In this document: positions 34,101 to 43,711 of the stretch, in pieces
Layout: every line of letters starts with the position of its first letter
Position numbering within the stretch: the stretch's first letter is position 1
Assembly: GCF_001039355.2 (NCBI RefSeq)
Contig: NW_019775610.1
Span: forward strand, 164,269 to 228,268
Direction: 5' to 3'
From: Lingula anatina
Lineage: Eukaryota; Brachiopoda; Lingulata; Lingulida; Lingulidae
Length of the DNA stretch: 64,000 nucleotides
Program-made: the position numbers and the translations under genes
Notes under the pieces: model-generated
What the model was told of the DNA's origin: nothing
What the model saw: only the letters and a program-made list of their open reading frames with translations
Databases searched by the model: none

Positions 34101-37077
34101 TAAGTAGACAGAAGTCTCTTGAAAATATATTGATGAAACGCATTTGATGCTTGCACACTGAATTAACCCCGTTATGTAAGTGCGTTTTAGATCTGTTTGA
34201 AAACGTGTTGCACGAAAGGCAGAACGGCAATGGCCAGACGTTGAGAACATACACATCTGTTGTACCTCAAAGAACCATAGTCGCGGCGGTGCTGGCATGT
34301 CTGGTCGACTACAGTATATCACTTGCACTGAAAAGTCGATCGTTGTTAAAAGATTCTTCTTTTCAATTTGTTCAAAAAGGGTAAATGGCAGTAGATGTTT
34401 TCAGTCATTTTTACTGGAATACTATGTAAGTGTGGTTCTATGAAAAAAATACACAAGCGCAAACATGCGCGCGAGTTTGCACGCCGTTTAATAAGTAGAC
34501 CGAATCATTCCAGTTTAATCTCGATCGCGAATCCATAGCATTCACCCTGGAGGTCTCCATCACACACGGCTAAGTGCTTCTAAATTCTTCTCAGAACGTC
34601 AACACCCCGCGTTCTCAAGTCGAGATATTCAATTAGACACAGGTCTATTGATCAGATAGTGACAGCTGTAGATTTAGACCCCGGGATATTCCTTCACTAC
34701 TTGTTAAAATTGCAAAGACAAATGAGTCAATGATGGTTTAGAGTTTTTGGCTGTCGCTCTCATTTTGTCTTTTCTAAAACATCCGTATTTTTCTTGTCGG
34801 TGGCAGCTGTAATACCATTTATTGCAGAAATATGGAAACTATTTTTTAAAAAAAAAACTTTCGGTCTGAAAAGGTATTCGCCATCTTAAGGTTCTTGAAG
34901 ACAATAAAACACTGACAAACTATCTCCCCCTGGAGTAAATCATAAATGGGCATCAGTTGGTAACCAGCCGAAGCAATGACGTAGCTTTTGGCAAACAAAT
35001 TGAAAGTGGAAGTCGCTTGGATTGCACTATAGTTGTCGGAGTCCTTCGGTAATTATTTGTTTGAAATTGACGATGAGAAGGAGAGGGAGTCGGTATTGGA
35101 ATGGGGTGTCATTCAAGCGCCTAGACTCCGAGATATGGTCAGCATAGACCTCGTAACCTCGTACTACTGGCAGTTTTCTGGTCAACCCATAAGTTTGACC
35201 ACAAATAATAAGCTCGTCTCGTTCGATAGTATATGAGCCATCATTAATTATTATTTAGACAATCCCGCTGCTCACGAAACCAATTTTAATGAATATTGCA
35301 AACATGATGGCGTTGCACTGAAATTTCCCTCTGGACCATGCGATCTCTCTCAGCTCATTACTATCTGGGCATCATACTGAAAGAGGTTGAAAGTTAAACC
35401 ATGCTTGAATATGAGGTATTGCTGCGGGTTGTTTCATGCATATATGTATATATGCCTTACATGGTATGTCTAATTTGTAGACAGATTTCCCAAAGGAAAC
35501 ATACTTGAAACTTTCTTCCTTGTGTTTCCACAGTCTTTCAATGATTCAAAGCATAAACATTCCTCTCGGTTTGAATTTGTATCAATCAAATACTGGCGAC
35601 TTAACAAAATGATGGCTTACATAAGTTCACCACAAAATGCAAATTTACTGAAGATCTTGCTTGTCATGAAAGAATGAGGACGTTGTTTTCAAAAGAAGGC
35701 TCTTGATCAGCTGCTGTTGTGAAAATTTTACGCTGATTCAAATACATTGCACCACCGTTCCCAAACATCAACTTTGTAAAAGTATGCAATATATTATGAT
35801 AGGCAACTGTGATTTAAATTTCATTCAATTCATTTCTCAGCTTTCAGTGTTCTCAATCTGAAAAAAAGAATCATTAATCTAGGTATTCTAACCCGTCGAG
35901 CCTTTAACCAAAAAAGACATTCATACAAATACACCATGCTTGTGTCCTGGCTTGATACTTCCGGTCATAGCCTTAACCCCATTCGGAGCCTTGACAACGA
36001 CAACTATAGAAGACAATAGTGCCATTATGTTTAGAATAAACGGTATCTGATATGACATGAGAAGCCGGAGTCGATCGATACTAAGTAGATGTTTTAGGAT
36101 AGCGGTATTGGAAAATAAGGCACTGTTCTTTCGCATGGTTTGTGACGCCCTTCTAACTCATTAATAACGCTACGAACGTGTTACCATTAGTTGCATGTTG
36201 TGTGCTTTTAACTTTTATATCTTGCATTTTGGACACTGTTTGAATATTACAATAGAGATTTTTAAAAGGCTAATTACGCAACGTTACCATCAAGAACACA
36301 ATAGAATCGAGGCAATACCATTCCAACAAGCGGAATACTGTTTTCTATATATAATATCAACATGCAATTGCATGATAAATACTTGCACAATTGTTTAATC
36401 ACTTGAAGACAAATGCTTATGACATTTATAGTTATATCAACTAGCCTTATACTAAAATAAATACAAGAGACAAGCAGCAAACACAGACTCAGGACTTTGG
36501 CGTCCGAATCCTCGTCATCAGAGGTAATTTGTCTATCAAGTGGACTGGACGCCGAGTGTGACCTTTTCAATTATGCTCTTGACAATTAAAAATGCCATGA
36601 AGTGTGGATAACAGGTTTAGAAAAAAATGTAATGGATTACTTATCTACCCACGTTACATCAGGAAATTGTGCCCTTTACAATATCTGTGAGGATGTTAGA
36701 TGTCGCATGTTGTTTTGATCGTCACTTCGTAAGTATGCAAACTTGTATGTGGAGCATTATTCACCAGAAAAATACCAGCCTGAGGGCTGCATCGTATTAA
36801 TGAAATTAAGACCGTTTATTGTCTTCGAGTTAACTGATCCCTTCCTGAAATAAAATCTCCCAAGGCGTGTGAATGGCCCTTGAAGTAAGCTCGATAATTC
36901 TCTATCACAGACAATATATTCACCTGCATTGATGGTTCTCATGCCTACCTTTTGAATAAAAAACGCTCTGGTTCCACCATTGGCAATCTGCGTCGTAGGG
37001 GTCGTAGCTTTGGACCCCTCCGCGGCTTTTGGCCCGGGGACACGCTCTGGGGCGTCTTCTTCCTTCGGTGACGGCAT
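12458..37077 (-). CDS. ERG-type voltage-gated potassium channel (KCNH2/6/7, seizure family), short N terminus
   Basis: Eleven exons (36949-37077, 22750-23349, 19518-19917, 18838-19037, 18346-18445, 17778-17930, 15963-16156, 14562-14682, 14060-14254, 13285-13708, 12458-12731) join in phase to 2,790 bp, 929 residues. Family marks are [13 protein letters not shown] before S1, S4 ([16 protein letters not shown]), the pore [14 protein letters not shown]6 with IFGNVSS, a C-linker ending [19 protein letters not shown], a cyclic-nucleotide-binding homology domain ([28 protein letters not shown]) and a C-terminal coiled coil ([15 protein letters not shown]). Such channels sit in the plasma membrane as tetramers and carry repolarising K+ current. 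The family's N-terminal PAS domain is absent from the model, and 929 residues compares with about 1,159 in human ERG1. The exon 1 choice is the least certain part. Confidence 0.9.
13285..13708 (-). CDS. ERG channel, exon 10 (disordered C terminus into coiled coil)
   Basis: 424 bp in phase with both neighbours. It encodes Pro/Ser/Gln-rich sequence ([29 protein letters not shown]) and the start of the coiled coil [15 protein letters not shown]. That segment resembles the human ERG C-terminal tetramerisation coil, which has a VESRLDAL motif. Other frames over the same bases are shadows. Confidence 0.82.
14060..14254 (-). CDS. ERG channel, exon 9 (distal C terminus)
   Basis: 195 bp. The frame fixed by neighbouring exons reads [20 protein letters not shown] and later [17 protein letters not shown], a disordered, charged region. 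A different frame of the same bases gives a longer open stretch but does not match the phase of exon 8. Confidence 0.68.
14562..14682 (-). CDS. ERG channel, exon 8 (distal C terminus, basic)
   Basis: 121 bp, 40 codons plus one base. It encodes a basic stretch ([20 protein letters not shown] and [12 protein letters not shown]). No family motif is recognisable. It is placed by splice sites and phase (GTAAGA donor, TTTAACAG acceptor). Confidence 0.72.
15963..16156 (-). CDS. ERG channel, exon 7 (cNBHD, second part)
   Basis: 194 bp: [40 protein letters not shown], then [11 protein letters not shown] and HVTFNLRD. It completes the beta-roll and alpha-C helix. It ends at a GTAAGTAG donor in phase 0. 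Confidence 0.93.
16283..16451. mobile_element. Degenerate fold-back element in ERG intron
   Basis: Imperfect inverted repeat. CTCCAAGGGG and GATGTCTGGCACGC in the left half recur inverted as CCCCTTGGAG and GCGTGACAGACATC in the right half, with matching outer GATCGAT ends. It lies in the intron between exons 6 and 7, just upstream of exon 7. Confidence 0.6.
17778..17930 (-). CDS. ERG channel, exon 6 (cNBHD beta-roll, first part)
   Basis: 153 bp. [40 protein letters not shown] and [10 protein letters not shown] form the first half of the cyclic-nucleotide-binding homology domain. In this family the domain does not bind cyclic nucleotides tightly, and an intrinsic ligand segment fills the pocket (family knowledge). 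Confidence 0.93.
18346..18445 (-). CDS. ERG channel, exon 5 (C-linker to cNBHD)
   Basis: 100 bp encoding [33 protein letters not shown] and one base. It is too short to appear as an obvious reading frame, but the match to ERG family sequence and both phases are unambiguous. Confidence 0.92.
18838..19037 (-). CDS. ERG channel, exon 4 (S6 end and C-linker)
   Basis: 200 bp. It encodes [19 protein letters not shown] (inner S6) and a C-linker ending [15 protein letters not shown], closely matching ERG. The residue equivalent to human ERG Tyr652 is Ser (19027-19029), while the Phe656 equivalent is kept (19015-19017). The donor is GTAGGT. Confidence 0.93.
19518..19917 (-). CDS. ERG channel, exon 3 (S4, S5, pore, S6 start)
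   Basis: 133 codons plus one base. It holds S4 with regularly spaced basic residues ([19 protein letters not shown]), S5 ([14 protein letters not shown]), the turret and pore helix ([10 protein letters not shown]), and the selectivity filter SIGFGN at 19576-19593. It ends in the first part of S6. The codon at 19570-19572 gives Ala where human ERG has Ser631. Confidence 0.95.
22750..23349 (-). CDS. ERG channel, exon 2 (pre-S1 to S4 approach)
   Basis: 600 bp, 200 residues, phase 0 at both ends. It starts [14 protein letters not shown] after TTTGCAG. It has a Ser/Asp-rich linker, then [17 protein letters not shown] (S1), [29 protein letters not shown] (S2-S3) and [20 protein letters not shown] (S3). 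This stretch is close to human ERG. The GTAAGT donor is at 22749. Confidence 0.93.
24907..24940. repeat. (GATA)n microsatellite
   Basis: About 8 perfect tetranucleotide units in ERG intron 1. Confidence 0.95.
25029..25110. repeat. Compound (TG)n(AG)n microsatellite
   Basis: Interrupted TG/TC-TG dinucleotides followed by an AG run, in ERG intron 1. Its purine-pyrimidine alternation could adopt non-B DNA. Confidence 0.9.
30822..30972. mobile_element. Fold-back element in ERG intron 1
   Basis: The left arm GTTTACAAACAGTTGATC with ATCAAATATGGCG is mirrored on the right by CGCCATATTTGATC and GATCAACTGGTTGTGAAC, the right arm carrying a short insertion. The centre is GC-rich (CCCACCCCCAACGCGCGCCG). 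Probably a non-autonomous DNA element. Confidence 0.65.
36949..37077 (-). CDS. ERG channel, coding exon 1 (short alternative N terminus)
   Basis: ATG at 37077-37075 opens 43 codons ([17 protein letters not shown], then a Thr-rich stretch and RAFFIQK) ending at GTAGGC in phase 0. The next ERG exon also begins in phase 0 (AKNKFIMLK). It replaces the PAS-bearing N terminus of long ERG forms, resembling the ERG1b strategy. The join spans 13.6 kb and rests on phase, coding composition and position. Confidence 0.55.
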
Positions 37078-39560
37078 ATCAGCAGTCTTGTGGCTAAGCA
37101 GTAGAATTCACACTCTGAGCTCCGTTTGTTTTTACCTGTGCCAGTGATCCGTTACTGTTCCATATGCAATGTATTAAGTTCGTGTCGTATTGATCCTGCT
37201 GTGAGCGACTGCCTGACGTGCCAGAGTAAAGCAGGCCGCGGTAGTCTAGAATACACAACCTGCTCACTGTGCTACGTCTGAACGGGTTTAGTGCTCCAGC
37301 TATCTACTTCTCATTTCAAGTAACCTCTTTCAGAAAGATTCCTTGCGTAAGGTCTCGCATCTCACGGGATTCCAAGTTTCTAGGGACATAATTATAGGTT
37401 GTTAGAAATGAAGAATTGATTAAGATGGCTTTAGTGCTTGTATGTTGTCTATGACGTTGGAATAAACGAAGCCAAGATATTCTGACAAAAATATCAATTC
37501 TTTTTTTTCTGTCCATTAATGGGTCTATTGACTCGTAAATTACGTTCAGGCTCGTAAAGCATAGTGAGGATTATTGCCTACCACCGACGGTTCCGCACAT
37601 TAGAAGTCCCTTTTATAACTTCCTGCTCGGCTTTGACCACTTTGAGTAGCAGGGATATTAACTCTGATGAACTAGTGCACTGTATCGGCCGTCGTATTGT
37701 CTCTAATGCTGAAAGAGTTGTCTCCCTTGAGACAGTTGCAATCGGCATCATTTTTTCAGACCACATGAAGATGAGATTAAAAAAAAAAGCTGAAAAAATG
37801 TATCGTCATTTGCTCAACACCATTTTTACTGATGTATTCTCGTTGTTGCTAACATACAGAATTTCTCATTTGGTACGTGATAGAATTAAAATATCATAAT
37901 AAAAATTATTTTGGGTGTTTTATCTGCGCATATTATTGACCGTCAATCCAAGAAATCATATCAAGATATCATGCAAACAAACATTCCATTTACAGTAACA
38001 AACCGATACTTTGTTTAAAAGTCGAGGAAAGAATCTGTTTGTTTTTAAACAGTATTAATGCCAAATAAAATAAAATAAAATAAAATAAAATAAAATAAAA
38101 TAAAATAAAATAAAATAAAATAAAATGTTTATTAAACTTGATGTCAATCCTCCCTATTATAGATTGGAAAATCCCTTGAAAACTCTTTTAATCGAGAGAT
38201 ATGTGTTGTAAATATATATTAAGTAGGGCCTATATATAGATTCACATAACCATGGAACCTTTGTAGATGATGGGTCCAAGGGAAGGCACAGTCCCTGATT
38301 TTCATCCCCCCCCCCCCCCCAAAAAAAAAAAAGATAAATATAATTTTCCATGACACTAATTTTTATCCTTGTGTCATTATTCTTGTATCAAAGGACACAA
38401 GAGCACAAAAGTGTGGAGTAAGCCACACGTCACGTGATTGGGGTGACATGTGCCTCAAAAAAATCTTAACTGTAATTCCTGTTACACCGGCTAACGCTGA
38501 AATTACTCGCATATACCGTCAGATCTACTCGTCCTTCAGCACAGTTTCACAAGAAAAAAATGAACATCAGACTTAGAAATTTTGTATTTTTCAATGCAGC
38601 ATAAATCTGCAGAAATCCCATCAAATAAAACACTGGTCTGAAATAGAAGTCATTTCATATTTGTTCATAGTAGACTCGAGTTTTCAGCGAAGTGATGATT
38701 TTTGTAACGCCACAAATTTCATGCACTTACACCTATTGCTTGCCTACCGAGTTGCATGGCTTAAGCACCAGTTACTGCTTTACTAAACTAAGGGGGGGGG
38801 GGGGGGTGAATTTTCACCTTACGAAGATAGGCTTTATACAACGATAACGGAAGGAAAGGTCCAAGACAGAAATTCCATTTACCACCCCTGAAAAGGTATA
38901 GTTAACGGTTTGTTACCAAAATAAAGCCGAACTGAACGGCACCATACATCTTAGATTCCACGTAGTAACTGCAGTAATTGTGAAGAAAAATCAGGATAAA
39001 CATCGAAGGCTTTTCAACAAGATTAATATTTGTCGAACAAAATTGCACACATTTAAAGATAGTTTAAGAAATGGCAACGAGAAAGCGATTCAAGTCCGTC
39101 TCAATGAAGTATCTCACAAAATTAAGCGTCTCTTGACAAAATCCATTTACTGCAAAAGGTGTGGTAAAAAAAGAATATGTCGTATAAGTCTTTACATTAC
39201 AATTTTAGTATCATTTCTAAGATATGTAAGTTGTCTGTACTGGAGTCTTGTATCTACAGATTTGCATCTATACTGCAATATGAGCACCCAGCTGAATGCT
39301 GGAGATCTGCTAATATTATCCCACAAGTCGAAATACTGCCTCGTGTACAGGATACTTTTTTTAATTAAAAATTACGACGGCACAATAAAAATACGAATTT
39401 GATTCAAAAGCAAACCTTTGCATGGACTTTTTCATCAAACACTATAAATGACGAAAACCACTAAATTGCACACAGCACCGCAAATTAAAAAATATATATA
39501 TTGATCACGACACGGAATATATTCTGAAAGCAATGCTTCTGCAGAAACAAACAACTAATA
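37078..39560. other. Intergenic region between ERG 5' end and TET 3' end
   Basis: About 2.5 kb that should hold the promoter of the short ERG transcript. No TATA box is evident close to 37077. It contains an (ATAAA)n repeat, a poly-C/poly-A tract near 38307-38331 and a poly-G run near 38791-38806. A plus-strand 140-codon frame (38980-39402) is Lys/Arg-rich but unrecognised. Confidence 0.45.
38062..38126. repeat. (ATAAA)n pentanucleotide microsatellite
   Basis: About 13 uninterrupted 5-bp units in the ERG-TET intergenic region. Confidence 0.95.
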
Positions 39561-39580
39561 TGTTGCATGTACCAATACAT

Positions 39581-39586
39581 TTTATT
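39581..39586 (-). terminator. Candidate polyadenylation signal of the TET gene
   Basis: AATAAA on the minus strand about 1.7 kb past the TET stop. The interval 39590-41260 is uniformly AT-rich and non-coding, as expected of a long 3' untranslated region. Other AATAAA-like words exist upstream, so shorter ends are possible. Confidence 0.35.
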
Positions 39587-41260
39587 ACACCAAAGATTTT
39601 GTGTACGATTATTAAAATACCCGACAAAAACATAATGCACACATAGATAACATACAAATTATTTACAAATAAATTTACCATTGGTGATCTAAAATTACAA
39701 ATTTACACTGAAAAAAATACAAGAGCATGTCACATCCAGAAACAGAATTATAATCAACAGATAATGTCAACCTAAAATAGTTAAAATATAATTACTAGTC
39801 CACACATCTCAAAGTTGTAGTAGCAATCTCTTATAAGCACAGCATGCTGGTCCCGATAGTGACCAGAACATGTTGATGGTTTTAGAGTTTTGAAGTGATT
39901 GACCCTTCATCATATCTTGCACCTTGAAACAACCAAGTAGCACAAGTCTTTTGAGCAAAACAAAACTTAGAGATCAAATTGCTATACACCACAAACAAAG
40001 ATATACTTACTGAACACATTATGTGAATATATCCATATAAGTTAGGTTTCAGAATCGATAAAAACTATACATAATTATCTAAGAATTTGAGTTCTACTCT
40101 TGGTAAACATTGATATTGGCAGTGATTACAAAATATACTTTACATATGCTATGCATTGTTTATTATTACTGGTTAGTTGTATAAAGTTACAAAGTATCAA
40201 GAACCCTGATATATAATTCAAAAACTTGATTTTCATCAAGTTAGGTTGTATATAATCATAACATTAAGATTTTTTTTTTGTAAATGCCTATTATTTTGTT
40301 GTTGATGCCTATCTGGAGAAGATAGTTGAAGAAACAATTGTGTATAAGGTTAAAATGTAACATCTTCAAACAAGGAATCCATGGGTAAAACTTCTAACTC
40401 TTTAAGATATAACTACCATCTAAACTACAGTAAATGACAATGGAAATCTACCAGTCAAAAAGGGTTTCTTTTACAACATTTCTAAAAAATCAGTTAAAAC
40501 CAACAAGTGCACCCCATAAACCCTTCTCCCCATTCAGTGAATAAATAACAAAACACAATGGAAGATGTCCCATGGTCTATAAAAGTACTGTTTCATATAA
40601 GAACTATAAAAACAGTTATAAAAAACTATGAACATCTCAATCTCATATGAATACATCTCAACATCCAAGATAAACAAAAGCTAAAATCAACAAACAGAAT
40701 GAAAGACTATCAAAAACATGACAAATCCATGACTTAATCAACAGATATATCATCGGAGTCTCCCACATATAGAAAGAGAAACAAAAGCTGACTTCAGATT
40801 ATATACTGAAAATAATTATGTTTACAGGCAATATACCATTTAACAAAACTTAGTTGTTGTGCTCAACTCAACTGTTACAATGTCCTGAAACACCACACCT
40901 ACCACAATCAGTGGTATAAGTACACTACAACACTCATACAAATGGAAATAAATTAATCCTCTGTGTACAATTTGCTGATAAAAAATTTGAGATCTTTGAG
41001 AAATGTCACCAAACCACAGATCTATACACTGTGATGATGTCCTTTGAACCTGATACAAACATGGCCACCAGCCATGCAAATTACGTCCTTTGTCAAGGAA
41101 TCTAAAATTTGGACATAAAAATATCTCTTTGCACGAGGTTAAAAACCGCTCAATCTCTTATATCTAACACCGTCAGCTAAACAGAGTGAAGTTTCTACAT
41201 TCAAAAAGAACACTTAAATCTTATGATGGAACACCATTTCTCCTGACTCAGTATGCAAAT
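39587..41260 (-). other. Probable 3' untranslated region of the TET gene
   Basis: No splice-supported exon in this stretch. It directly follows the TET stop codon at 41261 and is A/T-rich on both strands. Confidence 0.4.
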
Positions 41261-42863
41261 CTACACCCACTTCTGATATGGACCCGTTACCATGGTTTGT
41301 GGTTTTATCCAGCGTGTCACCACTGTATCAGTGGTGGCTGTACTAGACATCTTAAGAGGAGCTGGCCACATATACCTATATACGGGTGGTTTGAACTTCA
41401 ATTTCTTCTCCTCCTCTGCAGACTTCTTCTTACGTTTTCCCTGTATTCCAAGTAAGGCTTCGGCCTTTTCATTGTCTGTGGGTTCTGGTTGTCCAGCCTC
41501 CAAACGTTTCTTCATACGCCGTTCTTTCCACATTTCCAGCTTCCTCTCATACTCGTACAAACCATGGTATCGGTTATTCATAGCTTTATGTTGATAGAAC
41601 ACTAAACTAATCCTGGTAGGATGATGCCGGTTAGGGTTCTTCAATGCCGTGGTTGCATGAAGCTCTCGCTTTGCACATTCAAATAATATAGACCCATGAG
41701 AAAGAGCAATGGCAACCCCACCCACCTCCTCATCATGAAAGACTTCCTCATTGTCAGAGTGATACTCAAAGTCCTTAGGGGTATTGTCCACTGGCACAGA
41801 AGGTAAGGTAGGGGGTTGACCTGATAAATACTGATTATTATCATGTTGATTCTTGTTATTGGTATCAAATATAGTATTTTGAATGGCAGTGTTGTTAGCT
41901 GATGGAATATAATTGTTAGCATTTGCAAGATGATGATCAGCAACTGGCTGTTGTTGCATATTGCAGTTGCTGCTGCCCTGAGCTAATGGCGCTGCTGCAG
42001 TATTCTGACTTTGATCATATATTGCTTTATTACTGATCTCCTGAGGTAAGCTGCTTCTCAGCGAACACTGTTGGGGAATCTCAGATTTTATATCACCTTG
42101 AATGGCACCCTTTGGAAAGTTCTGATTCACCAGTCTATTGTTAACTTCAGGATGTCCACGTTTGTTTTCCAGATCTCTAGACTGGATTTCCACAGCCATG
42201 GTCAACAGATCAAGTGGTGAGAGTCCTGCTGCCATCTGGTGGCTGGTACCAGGAGCCTTTGGTTGTTCTTTGCCATGATCACCTGCTGCCATCTGTTGGC
42301 CAGTAACATGAGCTCCTGCTGCTATCTGTTGCCCAGTACCACAACCTCCTGCTGCCATCTGTTGGCCATTACCATGAGTTCCTGCTGCCATCTGTTGACC
42401 AGTGCCATGAGTGCCTGCTGCCATCTGCTGGCCAGTAACATGAGTTCCTACTGTCACCTGCTGGCCAGAAGAATTCCCTCCTGCTGGTGTCTGTGATCCA
42501 GGATGTGAAGCTATGTGTTGTGTCTCTGCATGCTGGCCTAACTGAGAAAGGGGATAATCTGGTCGGTTTCCATTCATTGGTTCTTGTTTTACAGTTTGTT
42601 GGGCATTCTCTTGTCGGTATTGTGGAAAAGTACCCTGTGGCCAGCCCTGCTTCTGCTGTTGCTGCATAGCAAGATGACATGGACTTGGAATTTCATGCTT
42701 AATATTGGAATGCAGTGGTGAGGTCGGTACAGATCGACTGGCTTGGATATTTTCTTGTTTCAGCTTGTTGATTAAATTGTTAGTTTGTTGCATATTATTA
42801 ATCTGATGGTGACCCTGATGATGTTGCTGCTGTTCTACCAGGTGCTGTTGTCTCTCTAAGTAC

Positions 42864-42900
<37 letters not shown>

Positions 42901-43711
42901 GCTGCTGCTGTTGTTGTTGAAGAAGATGGGGATGAAGATTTGGGTTATTTCCAGCCTGGAGAAGCTGATCAATGGAATGCCCTAACTTATTTTTATTCTG
43001 TTGATTTGCCTGATCTTTATGGATGTTGTCCATACTAGGTAGACCTGCTGGCCAATGTGGAAATCCTCCATAATTCATCATGTTGCCCCCCATTGGAAAC
43101 CCTTGCTGTACATGTGGGTGCATGGGCATCATAGGGAACCCCCACTGAGGGTGGACTTGGGGGATTTCTCCCCCCATCATGGCTGTTTGCTGCATCATCA
43201 CATTTGGATACATAGGCCGTAGCCCCATCTGTGCCTGCCATTCTGCTAGCTGGCGGTCCTGCTCCTTCTGATACTGTTGCGGGACCATTTCTTTCTTAAA
43301 TATCTTTGCATTGCTGTCAGAGTAACCTTCCCAGTTTGATCCCTTGTTCATCTCCAATTTCTTTGGTTTCCTTTTTGCTTTCACTTTGTCAACAACTTTC
43401 TGTGCCAAAGGACTGCTTTGATTAAGATGCGCAGGAGATTTGACTCTCACTGGTGACAATTTTCTACGGCCTGGGCTATCTTTAGACTTTCTGTCTTTAC
43501 TTCTCTTCTTACAAGGTGTGAGGGGCACTGCCCGCACTCTGGTCTCCATCGGGTACTTAGTCAACACTTCCAAGGCCCCAGATGCAATCTTTCTTCTTGT
43601 TTCATCAAAGGTCCCATCTTCTCCAACAGCATCTAATTTGTACAGAGGTAAAACATGGAGTTGTTCATCATCTGGTTTCTCAAAGCCACGGTGCTTGGTA
43701 AGAGTCACAAC
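41261..43711 (-). CDS. TET: TET last exon: split beta-helix, low-complexity insert, C terminus
   Basis: 817 codons with stop. It starts [20 protein letters not shown] right after GTTTTTACAG. The helix resumes near the end with [50 protein letters not shown] and finally VTGPYQKWV. The His of ELHATT (codon 41657-41659) is the third iron ligand. Between the halves lies a Gln/Pro/Gly/Ala-rich insert with polyglutamine and an 11-residue repeat. Vertebrate TET2 and TET3 also keep this insert in the last exon. Confidence 0.97.

Larger units (their letters stand above)
23350..36948. other. ERG intron 1 (13.6 kb)
   Basis: Long AT-rich intron between the short first exon and the S1-S3 exon. I looked for PAS-domain exons on the minus strand and saw none. 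It holds a GATA microsatellite, a TG/AG microsatellite, poly-C runs, and a fold-back at 30822-30972. Reading frames of 60-140 codons here lack recognisable similarity. Confidence 0.6.

Noticed and set aside
33918-34328. 136-codon minus-strand frame in ERG intron 1
   Set aside because: Cys-rich but with no recognisable motif, no splice support, and a poly-Lys end from an A/T run.
36274-36570. Possible extra ERG exon ([16 protein letters not shown]) on the minus strand
   Set aside because: Coding-like composition, but no good donor follows and no ATG opens the frame. It is not needed to keep phase between the accepted exons.
23350-36948. PAS-domain exons of an ERG long form
   Set aside because: No segment resembling the conserved PAS core was seen on the minus strand by eye. 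A small or divergent exon cannot be excluded.
38980-39402. 140-codon Lys/Arg-rich plus-strand frame between ERG and TET
   Set aside because: GTG start, no family motif, no convincing splice context, and a low-complexity Ile/Lys tail. Probably chance, or the remnant of an unknown element.
42239-42496. Cys/His-rich plus-strand frame over the TET minisatellite
   Set aside because: It is the antisense shadow of the 11-residue repeat in TET. It looks like a zinc-binding repeat only by chance.
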